NCBI RefSeq assembly: GCF_002443255.2
Contig: NW_019211455.1
Coordinates: 38,626,195 to 38,690,194, forward strand
From: Varroa destructor
Taxonomy: Eukaryota; Arthropoda; Arachnida; Mesostigmata; Varroidae
DNA length: 64,000 nt
Direction of reading: 5' to 3'
In this document: piece after piece, positions 46,311-59,700 of the stretch
Layout of the letters: each line of letters opens with the position of its first letter
Position numbering within the stretch: position 1 is the first letter of the stretch
Translations under genes and position numbers: made by a program
The notes under the pieces: generated by a model
The model's input: the letters and a program-made list of their open reading frames with translations, nothing else
What the model was told of the DNA's origin: nothing
The model's database searches: none

Positions 46311-48035
46311 TCGTCTGACCCCTTTCTGGTTAGCGATACAGATTGACCCATGCCTTGTAGATGGCGACCATATACTCTTGGCAGATTTTTTGTTGCTTAA
46401 GGTTTTGCAAATTGCACATGGAACACGTCACACGCATTTACGGCTGCCCTCAACTCTATTTATGGGGGACCGATTTTTTTCAGTTCCCACATTTTCCATA
46501 TCTGGGTACTATAGTCGATAACGCGTTACATATAAAATACTAGCTTTGGTTGTAGCGCTTAGACAGACTACAAACTCTGTTTCTGCGAAAAATTTTCTTA
46601 ATTGCGTTTTTGTTCTTTGGCTTCTGATATCTGTTTACTTTTCCGCTCTTCCTCAGCAGTTTCAATATAGCATAATCCGCGTTATGTGCTTTTGTTTAAG
46701 GCTTTTTTTTTGGCTTAATGTGCATCTCGAAAAAGAAATACTTGACTACTTAACGCTTTTCTAGACTAAAGATGTTTTTCCTTTTGACCTAATCTCTTCT
46801 AGGGTAAATTCAATCGATTTGCGCATATCTAGGATACTGGAACATTTACAAGCTAAATTTTGTCTCCCGGTGTCGCGTAGTTCATAATTTCTAAAGTTAC
46901 CGGATAACAGCCTAGTGTTTTTTTTACACCTGCAACCGGTCCATGTGCAAAGTAGCTTGCCGTTGGGCCTTCGGTTCCTTTAAAAAAAGATCAAGTATTC
47001 ATACATCGTTATATCATGGAATATGGCCTTATCAAACTCGATCTAGCCTCTCCTACAGTTGCATCAGCTTCTAAGCACCCTACATGGGTGCGAAATATAC
47101 ATTATGACCTCCAGAAAACAATACGTTTACACAAGGATAAACTATCTGTACGATTTTGATAGTACTATTGGGAGGCGCGATTTAAGCTACACTATCTTAT
47201 AGGGCCGACGCTTACATCAAACGAATTATATCTACAGTTGCAAGTCGTACCTGATTTTAAAGTTACAAACGGAAAAATAAAAAGGTGATTCCAGCTTGTA
47301 CTATATATCGACTAAGTTGCTTATTCAGCTTGACAGCTCTGGGTCTCTTTCATCGTTCGCAAATAAAAGGCCAATAAAAAAATGCGACAACTAATTACAG
47401 TTTCCTGTACCGCTCGGCATCTTATGCAGGCTTGTAAATAGACCTACGTAGATCAAGCAGAGCAACACTGCCTGCGGTAAGCTGGAGCAGAAATTTATCT
47501 TACACGGAAAGGCTAACAAACGGGATATTAGATTACTACTATCGCATTACGGTCAATTTTGCGATAGTATAGTTAAATTATGTTTGTTTCGGCGTTCTCA
47601 ATAGAATAAACGCGTAGCAATCATTGTCTCATTGTCGAATAGGACACAGTAGCGGTAATCGGTTTAGTCGATTGTACGGTGAAAAATTGGGTCTTATCCT
47701 TTAGTCCTTGGCATAGTCTAAAATATGGTTTCGCTATAGATAAACAGCACGAAAAGGGAATATTTATTTTTTTTGGAATGGACTTAAAGATGTATAGAAA
47801 TACATGCCGATCTCATAAATTCAAATGATCTGGCATAGACCTGCGTATTTTTTGATCTCGGAACGCTTCCAATATGATTTTTATGATCGACTATATAGTT
47901 CCTTTGAAAGCCATAGAATTGCGTGGCCTTCTAAGGACCTTGTTCTTATTACACGTCCTAACTTCCAAAAGTACCGCGACTTGAGTGAGCAAATATTCCG
48001 CTTTTGTCTACTATTTTATAATTAAGTCGACGAAT

Positions 48036-48062
48036 TTAGCAGAAGCTAAAAACTTCTGCTAA
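48036..48062. repeat. 10-bp hairpin
   Basis: TTAGCAGAAG and CTTCTGCTAA pair perfectly around a 7-base loop CTAAAAA. Isolated; no nearby gene explains it. Confidence 0.85.
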
Positions 48063-50742
48063 GTTACTAAAAACATTGTAATGATCATCTGATGTATACT
48101 ATTATAAACGTCTTACGTAATTTAGTCACAGACGCAAGCTACTAGAAGTTCAAGAACAATTTGCAAGATGCAATTTCATGTCGAAAAGCAGGTATTTTGC
48201 GTTTTTTTTTTTTATATTTACACATGTGACGGGGACTTAATGCATCAAGATCTAATAATAGCTCTCAAAAATGCGGCAGAATATGCCATAAAATATAAAT
48301 AACTGGATTTGGGATTGTATTATTCACGGAAAAGGATTATTTTAGCACCCACAGATTCTGCTACGTTACGATGCAGCGACGAAAAAAAAACGTCTTAAAC
48401 ATAAAAACATATAGAATTAATTTGCTTCTTTCATTTCTCTATAGGACCTTCGTCGAATAGCTATTATTTCGGTGTGATTGGTACGATATGTTTTTATCTT
48501 TAATCAGAATTTTGCATTTGACGGCTTCGTGTGTCCATTTTGCTCGACTTATGCTCTTAGCCCCTATCCTACCTCATATGTTTCCGTGACCTCATAATTT
48601 GATTATGTGACCTTCATAAATTTCCAAAGACGTATAAAAGGAAATCCTTTTTAATGTATATTCAAACCTGCTTTTTCTATAGATCCTCGAACCGTTTGTA
48701 CCCGGCTCATAACATCTATCTGACAAGAAGAAGAAATCTGTTGTTTAAACTAGTTTTATAAATCGCTGAAAGGATTCCAGCTGCAGCTTCGGCTGAGTTG
48801 ACTTTACGCTCTCTCCGAACGTTTCTAATGGTTAAAGCTCTTCTCTTTCTGTTCAAGCACTCTTTCTCTTGATGGTCGTTTGGTCGGTAGGGCGGTACAG
48901 ACGTAAACTCTTGCCATGTTTGCGTGACGGACTAGAATGTCTTAGCTAACGTAACAGGTCGTATTCCTTTGCCATGCAGAAATTCAGTGCCGAAGTGTTA
49001 GCTTGTGTTTAACTTCGACAAAGCCCGAACATTCATAGCATGTCCAGAAAATTGTTACACGATCCGCGACCACTTCGAATAGGATTAATGTTCCTCACAC
49101 TTACAACTGTTTGACAAAACTCGGCCAAACACGAGGCACTTACACCTATGCTTAAGTACGTAAGTTAACATTTTGTAGTGGCACTACTAGACGAAATCAG
49201 TTCTTTTTCTACAGTTTTTCTATTTATGCAAGGAATTCTAGCCAACAAGGCATATGCCATCAGATTCACCTAACACGTCTGGTATAACAAAAAAAAGAAA
49301 CTCTGCAACCGATATCTCCATTCATCTACAGCCGAGATTGAGCTATCAATAGCTCTGCTTTTTACATGCATATATACTTATACGTCCGAAAAGTCAGGCC
49401 TTCAGTACAGTCAACTAGAGTACGCCGTTTCGTGTTAGAAAACGAGAAGCCCCAACTATAATTATCTACTTACCGGTATTCTTTCTCAAATAAAGTAGTA
49501 GTATTACAGTTTTTAATTATTATTATTATTATAACACGTAGTTGACACTGATGGCAAAAGGTATAGCAAAATCTTATGCGATACATCGAGGTTATATGGT
49601 TTAGCGTGTGCACAATTGTTTTAAGGTAGAGTTTTGGCGAAAACGATGAGGTTTCTAACGAGATGATTCTCCAGAAAACTGTTGCCTGCCTAAATGCGAC
49701 ATAAATACAGCAGAATCTAACAAACTGGCATTGTCCAGATAACAATAAGTTCAATGGGCAACTGCTTATAATGATACCAATATGTTTCTCTTTTAGCCGA
49801 GGGGACACGGAATTGCCAAAGGGGCCTTTTACGACATATCGGTACAGCGCGTTCTGGACTACTGCTAGTACGTTGGGAGCCGTCTAACGTTTTTGTAGGA
49901 TTTAATCGTACCTGCTTTAGTACAAACATAGCATTATATATGTACCAGCGGTGAGTTGTCTCTTCCTATTTATTGGGTTATTTCGCGTTTACCGCGAACT
50001 GCATCCTACTGAAGCTTTTTAGTTCGTTCAGTATGAAATATCTATACATATACATATGAAATTCACTTTTCAATATAAAATAGTACGGAAATTTTCTATC
50101 TGTGCCAATACTACCAGGGAACTATTTGTCAATATTATGCAGATGGCCAGTTATATGCACGTTCTACTCTATATGGGACGAATCATATTGTTTACCTCTA
50201 CTCCATGTATTTATGTAAATACTGAGTGGTGCATCGTAGGCCAGAATAACAAACAAGCTCTCATGTTTATATTACAGTATACATAAATAAAATATCTGTA
50301 GGCCTAGATCACTAAAAATGTCAGGTACGCCTTCTGCTGTTGACTATATGAAATGACAATGAAGCGTACAGAGCTCAAGCTTTGGACAATATGTTTACTG
50401 CGGCGTCGTCCTTACTGCCTTGGCGTTGTTCAGGCAGAAGCTAAAGTTTTTTCAAAAGATCTACCCTTCAGTCGCATATTAATTTAGCATGTGGTCACTT
50501 GAAAAACAAAATATAAACATAACCCAAAGTTAGCTTAGTGATATGCATTCAACAGTGTTGCTATTTGCTTGAATTAGAGCTATGAAGTGACCGCTGTGAG
50601 TTGCTATTATACAGAAAATAGAAGAAAACGTAAAGTGCGAGACTTAACAAGGCAAAGCAATCGCAGTTATCTCACTCTCGCCTATGGCGGTCCGATTCAA
50701 CTTGCCCCGTTCGTTCATACATGCCACTAGACACATAAATTG

Positions 50743-50770
50743 CATAATAATAATAATAATAATAATAAAT
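50743..50770. repeat. TAA trinucleotide microsatellite
   Basis: About nine units of ATA/TAA in a row. Confidence 0.95.
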
Positions 50771-53645
50771 AGAGTCCCATGATGTTGTGTATGTTTGAAA
50801 CTAACTTTTTTTTTCTAGTAAAACTCGAAAAATTCGAGAGCTCATGCTATACAGCCAAACAGAAATGTTAGAAAATATCCTAAGTTTCTGGAAAAGCAAA
50901 CATCGATTTTTTCAACAAAGCACGTTGAATATCATATCATTTCAGGTCGACGGGACCCATTTTTCTTCTATTTTCTTATGGTCCAATAATTAATTTACCG
51001 CCCGCATGCGGGGCCAGCGCTTGTTGCCGTGTTTTTGCATTAACACTTGATAGAATAGCGTACTGTCGTGATAAACGGCAGTGCCGGTCTGTGCCCCATT
51101 AGCCAGGCTACTCCAGTACAAATTGTCGCCAATTACTATTGAACCAGGGTAGATCTTGACGAATGCGCGGCGGTGCTCAACACAATGCAGCTCCTCGTCC
51201 TCAAACGAAAAGACGTGTACATATAAGCAGACTGTTCGCGAAAGGGTCACGCTTGAGGTCAGTCGATCGGTAGCGGCTACCGTACCACATTATGTTCTAG
51301 TCTTATCTATTTATTGTTTAGTTCCATGTTTGTACCGTAGGAGAACAAGCAATAACGTTACATGGTAAGGTGCACAAAATAAATCGACTCAGGTCTAGAA
51401 GGGGGCGGATAGCAAAGTAGCGTCATAAAGAACGAGGCAGGGGGAGCCAGGAATATCTGCCGATCTTCGTAGAGCTCTCGCCTCCTCTCACTTTGGCGAT
51501 CGAATAGATGCTGGATGGATGGAATTTGGAAACGGTGGAAAAAACACCGGGCAAAAGCCTTTTTCTTCAAACAAGTTTCTGTCTGGATTATAATATTGTT
51601 GAGACGTTCCGACAGGAGGATGGTTATGGATTCCGTTACGGTATGTTGTTTCAGCTGGGTCCGCAAGTAAACATATGGCCCAAAACGCGAATGTCTGAGT
51701 GAGTCTAGTAACTGTCGCAGACCTGCTACTAATAACTGTCGTTACGATAAGCTTTATAGTCATCATAGTTTATCGCCTATCGTAATTTTCAATATGTATA
51801 CATCTATTTTCTTCTACATAGCGCGGTTCCATATGAAATAACAACACAATAGCAGAAAATCCCAATGAGTAGTGCGGTAAAATTCACTGTACAACGGGTC
51901 GCATCGAACAGGGTTCGCATCATTTCCATGGCAACGTAGAGTGTAACAGAGAAGGGAGTGTTTCAACATAATTTTTTTCTTAATATCTAAAGCTTCAATA
52001 GTTCATACTATTGGCAAAAGTTTATCTTTTCAGTGTTTTCTCATGAAGATTTATAGACATTAGATTTATAGACATAGTGGCATTCAATCTGTTTTTCACT
52101 ACTAGATAGCAAGGAACGATTGATCGCCTCTTCGGTAGACACTGAAGTAACTGAAATAAATCTATAGACCCTCGTTCGAACTTTAGCCGTCCCTGAACCA
52201 TTCCCTTGCTAGATGTGTATTAGAGTCAGTTCTCACGGAGTCTAGCCGAAATTTTCAGCCATCCGATTAGTGAGATGTCTAGACTTCGTTTTGTAACCGG
52301 CTAGCGGCTGAAAAATCAATGCCCGTACCTCACTACATCCAACTAGAATTATTGTCGCGCCGATTCGTAGTAGCAGACGCAGTGCGTACTAGAAGCTATA
52401 CTGTTTGAACAAAGTCTTAGCTGATAAGAACTTGCTTCGAAAATGGAATCGATAAAAGAACATCAGCATAACATTAAAGTCGAGTAATTTGGAGATAAAT
52501 ATACAGATTTATTATAAGACGAACCCGCAGAGGCGAAGAACATGGATTACTACGTTAGTGCTGTTTGCCTAATAATTTACCATAATTATTTAGTTGAATG
52601 TAGATAACAAGGCCGTAATTGCAACAACTTGGTCCCTCAGCATTTTGTTTTTGATCTTATTCCTTACCTGTTTTGGCGCTTCTGCTATGCTAGCTCCTCA
52701 GAGGTTATTACAAGGAAACCATCAAGAGCACGAACTGCTGCTATTGGTCTCAGAAAAATCGAAAGCTCGCACGGCGGTGTATCTGTATGCATATTTGTTT
52801 CGTATCGAGTCTTCCATTTTTTTTTCGAAATTAGGTCCTGCTACGCTGGCTGACAGCTGAGACGCGCAATAAAGTAGTCCGATCATACTAATTGCCAATT
52901 CAGCTGTTAGTTTGACTTTGTGACTGTTTCAAATAGCGGGTTTGCAGTTTGTTGCTAAGAAAAGGACGAGGAATGACATCGAATAGCAATTATAGAATAT
53001 AGGATTGCAATGAATATTAAGCACCCAGTTCGTGCACTTACACCCGATGAAACACTTATCGAGGGCTGTAATGCATTTCGATCGGAAGAAAAAGTGACTG
53101 TTTCAAATCAATAGTCAAATTCTAGGTTTTAGCTAGTGGACTATCTTCGACAGTTGGGATCATTTTCGAAATAGAAAAACGGAACCGTTCTGGCCCACTA
53201 TCACCTATATTGTTAGGATATGGCATTTTTTGAGACTGCTACGATAGTTGGAGTGGGCAATGCGTGATATGCACAAAGCTAAAACTACGTGTCAAGTAAT
53301 ATTATGTCGAATTACGCCTCAGGCAAATAGGAGCGATTTCGAAATGTTATCGTCGCTTTTATGGCAGCGCACTAGCCCTGTCAAGATAAATTTTCAGAGG
53401 TTCTTATTTAAGCAAAATCGATGTTTTCCCCCTGCAGCGTACGGGACCTTTCGTAGAGCCGCCTTGTTAGCTAAAAGAAGCTTAATAACGGTCATATTCA
53501 GCAGGTCAAGTCGAACTCTATAAGGTGATGAAGATAGACCGACGGTCGCTCGGGTGATTCTCACTGTACCTCTTCGTAGCTACAAGGCTGTATACGATGA
53601 TTATGTAATACGTACCATCAGTGCGTTTCAACGGTACGTTTGAAG

Positions 53646-53747
53646 ATGCATCCCAAACAAACGTTCGTCACTAGCGAGGAATGGGATGGACCCAGCTGGC
53701 TGAAATGGTTTCAGATAGCGAATATCAATCTCACCTGTGTCGCCCTG
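53646..53747 (+). CDS. MFS transporter exon 1
   Basis: ATG followed by a hydrophilic N-terminus (HPKQTFVTSEEWDGPSWLKW), then the first half of helix 1 and a GTATGT donor in phase 0. The ATG is the only in-frame start that gives a short cytosolic tail, as usual for the family. Confidence 0.75.
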
Positions 53748-56700
53748 GTATGTTTAAACATCTTTCACTAGTTTCCTGATTATTTGTATATAGCTATGCT
53801 ATATGCCCTTGCGACTATTCAGATTCTAGCCACAAAGAGAGCGCCTGAACATGAACTTTCCCAAATCTCAATTATTTTGTTGCTTATCCACGATGGCTAG
53901 ATACTTTCAAGTGAACTCCCGTATCTAGGTGCACATATAGTGAAAAAAAAAAAAAAAAGACGCCTGAATTATTACCTATTTGTTAATTACTAAATAAAGG
54001 CACAATTAACAAACTTAAGATTTGATTTTTTCAGAAATTATACATAATTACCTTAGAACTAGTCGTTGACTGAAGTGAGTCTAGATAGACGTTTCGTTGA
54101 CGTGACAAATAATATCGCCTTAGGAATCGCCTGCTGATCGTCAGCAACGAAGTGTAGATATTCTGTTCATACGCTTTGTATAAGCAAACTTAGAAGGTCA
54201 AGAGAGATTTGTTTGTAGGCGCACGATCTGTTCTTAGGCTTTTGGAGGTACTAGTGTGTTTTAAGCAATATAGGCGGTTTATAAGATAACGTAAATAGGG
54301 TATGGTTATGAAAATTGGTTTATTTCGAAAAATGAAGGCCACTGAACCGTTTTCAGATCGCAACTGTATCCTCTTTGTTTACGAACTGCTTGAGCGCATC
54401 AATTGTCAAACACTATATTTAGCACTGAATTTCACAATGTGAATGCTATATTATCGAAGAGATTTCAATAGGTTGTATAATTTGCGAATCTTGAAATCTA
54501 GTTCGATCCGAGATTTCTCTAGTCTGATCACTCTCGCAAGTGTAATCCCCCCCAACTAAGTTGAAAATAATTCAACATACGATCCGCACAAAAATAGCAT
54601 AAGTAAGATAATACAAATTATGTTGTTTACATATTTTTCTTCGATGTATGGCAGAATACGGCGGAAGACGAAATGACCTCAACTAGTTGACACGAAACGT
54701 GTCGGTAATTTGTATTGGCATCGAGCACGAAACTTTCGTACCACCTTATAATACCTATAATAATCAGTAATGTTCAGAGACAGTAGATACATATACTTCC
54801 TTCTAAAAGATCTGTCTGATCGAGCAATATATTTGTACTTGGATATCTTCTCAAGGCCTCGTGAAAATGCTTTCTGCAAAAAGCTGCTATCTTAGAATAG
54901 TCGTAGATTATCGTTACAAGTGGATATTTAACTGCATTTTGGGCTTGTAACTTCAAATGCTCTTGTACTGATGCCTGCCTGGTATCCGTGAACATTGCAG
55001 GGCCTAATTGTCTCTATGATGGGCCCTAGCCTGATAGATTTGTCTGAGATATTTCACACGTCGATCCAAAAGGCATCTAACATCGGTGTGGTAGCTGACG
55101 TTGGTGCTTTAATTGGACCAGTTTTCGGTAAGTTCACAAATCTGAGACACCAGTTTAGACGTCCGCTCTTTAAAAAGTGTTATTTGTGCGAGTATTAGTC
55201 TTCATCATAGGATTCCGTGTTGCCATTATTGTCTTTTTTTGTGATTAAATAGGACGCTCGATCATAAATAGCTGTTTAAATATTTTTCTAAAATTTATAT
55301 TAAATTTGCACCCATATATGCGTATTTGATATCTGTATCGACGGGTCATAAACTCGTCCATGGAACGAACTAAGCCATGTACATTAATATGTGTGCATAA
55401 TGAATGAATGAATGCCAACCTAACCAGCCGATGTATTTGCACTTGACAATATATTGCTAAATTTATTTTTATACAAAATATAAAAAAATAAACTATTTAA
55501 CATTAGGAAAACAGTATTCAGGCTAGTTGATAACTTTTTTTTTTCCACTTTCTTAACGTGCGTGTATTATCAAAAATTGACAGCTGATCTGATATATCGC
55601 CGGGTAAACGCTCAAATTGTATGCATTATCTGCGGAGCCTTGATCGGTTTAGGCAACATCTTAATGCCTCTGGGAAGCCTAATGTCTGCATATGCTATCA
55701 GCTTCACTTGCGGAATGCTTGGCGCTATCATGGAAATTGGTAAGCTTGACATTGTGTTTAATCCCGTATCTACCCTTCAGAAGGCAAGCGTTATTTCGAC
55801 TGGCAGGGAACAGGCCAATGTGATACAATGAACGCGTACAAAAGCACGTTACTAAAAGCCAACCTGATTCTAAGATAGCATACGCTTGGAGGAAGTAGAA
55901 GCGTGATCAATGCTACGAAACAGTTGACATTGAAAAAACATTGTCCGCCAAAAATTCAAAATCAGATATCGCTTATGGACTGCCTCATTCGTCTCAAACA
56001 ACGTTTTTTTTCCGTGGGAAAACGTTTTGTATAAACACATAACCGCAGACATTCGTATTATATCGTAGAGAAAATTTCTAGGGTAACGTTTATGACAACA
56101 GTAAAACTAACAGAGAAATAATTTGTAATATGCTGTATCGCTACTAAGCAAACGAAAGCATATATATATATATATATATACATGCATACATACGTATATA
56201 AACACCTGACCATTATTTACTCGTAGTAGTGGGACGCGTTCTCGACTGGCCACCGTCAATTCTCAACAGGTATCTGCACAAGCTGTAGTTAGTTCCGTGC
56301 TCTTTTAGTCTCCGACTCTTGGATGGAAATTACGCTTAATTTTCATTTTTTCATATTAAGTTCAAGTAGCTAAGTTTGCACTACCGTTTTATACGATGTT
56401 ATTTAACAATTATGATAAAAAGTGGCTAGTCAACCACAGAAAAATGTAAAATATTTAAACTGGGACCCTTTTGTCACAAACTAACATACGCACATGATTA
56501 AATCAAGTAAATAGACTCCCTTTAAAATGTGGCTTACGCAAAGCTGATAAACGAACTCCGCGAAAAAAACATTCTCTGTGGCTCGTTTTTCTTTAGGGTA
56601 ACTTTAGTCTAAATCGTTTTTATTTATACTATAATTACTTTGGTTTGCTAAGTTAGCTTGCCGTCTTAGCCGAGTTGAGATCGACCGTGTTCCCTATCTT

Positions 56701-59700
56701 GTGAGTGCAAGATAGTGAATATTCTGAATTTCGCTAGCAAAATGATCACAAATAACCCATTCATACACACTCAAGTTTTTAAGAGAAACATCATGGTAAA
56801 TAACAGTGATTTCAATGGTGCAGATGTCTCTTTTAAAGTTTATCTATAAATTAACGATCACATGCAAAAATCGTTTTATAATGTTTTCGTCTAGAGGGCA
56901 AATAAACTTGGCTATATGGACGTCATATTTTTAACAAAAAAAAAAAAAAAAAATGCATCAAAGCTCTTTTGAATTCCAGCCAATAAAAATAAATTTTTGT
57001 GGAAGGTTGATGGAGTGTCTGTCAGTTCTCTATCGATTACCATAAGTTGCTGCCAAGCATGATTAGTAGTTAATGCTCGATATTCGGCAGCTCATTTAGG
57101 ACGACGCATTTCTCGATTCGAAGAGAAATTTTTTATAACTTCCAATGGCGATTTCGCTTGCTGACGACGTCTGAGCGAGCTTCCTGATAATTCCGAATCA
57201 TCAAGGCTACGTATCGAAGACAGAGATTACTTAGCTCAATGAATGAGTGGCGTTATTATTTGGCCGAATGAAGTTTTTCAGCTGGTACGTGCTGCGCAAA
57301 AGCCCGCCAGAGCGTATCTTGTTATCGCTTCAGACACGATCAGATGCAGAACTGTTAGTTTATCTTAAAATAATACTGAAAATTCACATCGATTAGTTTG
57401 TCTTGCGGCTGGAGTGGCTATTACCGGCCAAATATAAACAATGTTTACTCAGCATTTCCACTCACAGGCCAAAGTACTATTTTGAACAGTAAAGTCTTTG
57501 ATACATGCATGCTAATCGACATGAAGCATGAGGCTTCAAAGTTGGTTGAATCGAATCAGAGTTTCCGATAAGTTCCAGTTAGTCCGACTTGCGGACATGT
57601 CGCTGGCCCCAGTCAATAGGCTATTTCTGTTTAGAATCTGCAGCAATAGTTAATTTATGCCGTCTGATCATTTCTGGCCTGCGCTGAATAGGACACATTC
57701 TAGGAATAAGACTAATATTATTGTTTTCGCATCTTTTATGGATACAGTTTTTCACGGGCATGCAGTACGGCTTCTTTCAACCAGGAATGTCGACCAAACA
57801 AACGTTCAACACCGGCTGTTTGTACCAAGGGGCTCTCTGCGGGACCTGCCTTTGGTTGTTTACCATTCATCTAAACCCTAAAACGTAAATAACACCATAC
57901 TGCCTGTATTTATTTGTGTAACGACGATTAGTACATGGTTGATTCGGCATTTATTAATCGTATGAAAAATGCACGCCAAACTAGTTGACGTAACGAGTGG
58001 CTACATGAGATTTCGTATTGGCTTTCGTGTCAACTTCCAACGTTTCGTGTTCAGCCCTCAAGTTTAGTCATTATCTGAGTCTGTACATACATACATTTTG
58101 ATAAGTACCACACATGAGTAATGGCCGCTTATTTGTCAGCCTAAAAAGCCCCTGGTGCATTCTGCTGAAAAGTGAGTTCTACGCACCTACTATACTCTTT
58201 AGAGTAAATGAAGCCTTAAGCAAGTTAAATTTGCTAACAGCCACTTGCTGCAACTTTCGATGAATTCATTAATAATAGCATCTGAAAGCTGTCTATTGTC
58301 AGAATTACATCGGAACTCAGGCGAGACGCTTTGTGATAGGCTTCATGGCACATGGTGCACGCTCGGAGCTACTGACAGGTCCTGATTAAGATAAATAATT
58401 CACGGATTTAACGGATTCACCATAACAGCTTGAGCTCGCTAACAGTAGTAAAATGTCTTCTTCCTCGCTACTGAGATTTAACTGATTTTATGTTAGAAAC
58501 ACTTGCTCGTACTGGATAGCCAATAAAGATAGATAGTAAGTGGAATTTACTTAATGCCCTACGTGGTTATCTGTGTATGATAAGCAATATAGAGTTTCAA
58601 CATGGTTTCGCCTACGAGTTGTTTAAAGATACATCAGAGAGTAATTAATCTAAGTCTGTATACTTATAAATCATTGTGACGAGTGTAACTACCATTTTTC
58701 CAGTAATAAGTGTTAGATACATATTTTTATAAGGCTTATGATAACATAGGAGCTAACATCGATTACGGATCCTATATGTAGCTTTTTTTGCACCCATTTT
58801 ATATAGGCTATTGATCCAGCGGTAATAAAGCCTGGGTCTGACATCACGATAACAATGAATGTCCTTTACTTCGATTCTCAGGGTTGCTCAAGTATCTTAA
58901 TATGTTTTTCTAAGGGAAAAGTATGTTCGTACTTGAAATAAATATAAAGGAGAGCTAACTCTGCATTCTTAGGGTCCAGAATAACGTGTGACACAATACA
59001 GTGCCTTCACAAGATCTGGATTTCACTGCGCTGAGGCGTACCTCAAATGTACTTTGTGCTATCCTTTTCAAAAACGACTTGCTAGTATTACTCCAGTGGG
59101 ACCATTCGCTGTTCCGCAGCTACTTAAATGCTAAAAAGTCGTTTTATTTGGAAGCTCGCATTGCTTACGAGGCGTGGGTAGTCATAATACCTGGCTTCGA
59201 TTGGGTTCAAACTCTGAAGAAGTCTAGCAAATTCCTGTTTACTAAGACACATCATATTTGACTCACGTGGGTTGACGCAAGTACGCCAGTCAATGCTTAT
59301 TTATCAAAAGCTAATCTATATTTAAACAATAACCCCACGGTCAGTTCTAGATCGTACAAGTATAGACCCGGATTAAATAACCTAATACTACTTTAGCCGC
59401 TTATCGTAAAAGCGTCTTTACCAAAAGTGAGTACTCACTATTAGCACCGTAGACTCTGTCAACATCAAAAAGTGTCTAATTAATGAAGTAAAGGTTTTTA
59501 ATCCCCGGCTACTTGTCAGCCTTTGCTTCATATTTATTTAATCATCACTGATCATAACCATAAGGTATTATTACTGCGAAGGTTATCCAGGAGGAGGGGC
59601 CTACGGCATAATTAGGCCGACTTCAGTCACCCGTAAACCTGCGAAGAGAAACGTTACATCGCTGAGCGTTAGCTTGAAATTGAAGTAGCCTATGCCATGT

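Larger units (their letters stand above)
46522..53645. other. No gene seen
   Basis: Short open frames only. Minus-strand ones at 49470-49929, 50990-51250 and 51358-51766 are somewhat less AT-rich but show no motif. It contains a small hairpin at 48036-48062 and trinucleotide repeats near 49.5 and 50.75 kb. Plus 53248-53523 (91 codons), just upstream of the transporter start, is also unrecognised. Confidence 0.45.

Noticed and set aside
52594..52860. 88-codon plus-strand frame with a hydrophobic segment upstream of the transporter
   Set aside because: The transporter has a good start at 53646; phase and splice signals do not connect this frame, and a second frame is open over the same bases.
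55414..55423. GCCAACCTAA, identical to the mariner end at 34.5 kb
   Set aside because: No transposase remnant or matching second end around it; one 10-base match in 64 kb can be chance.
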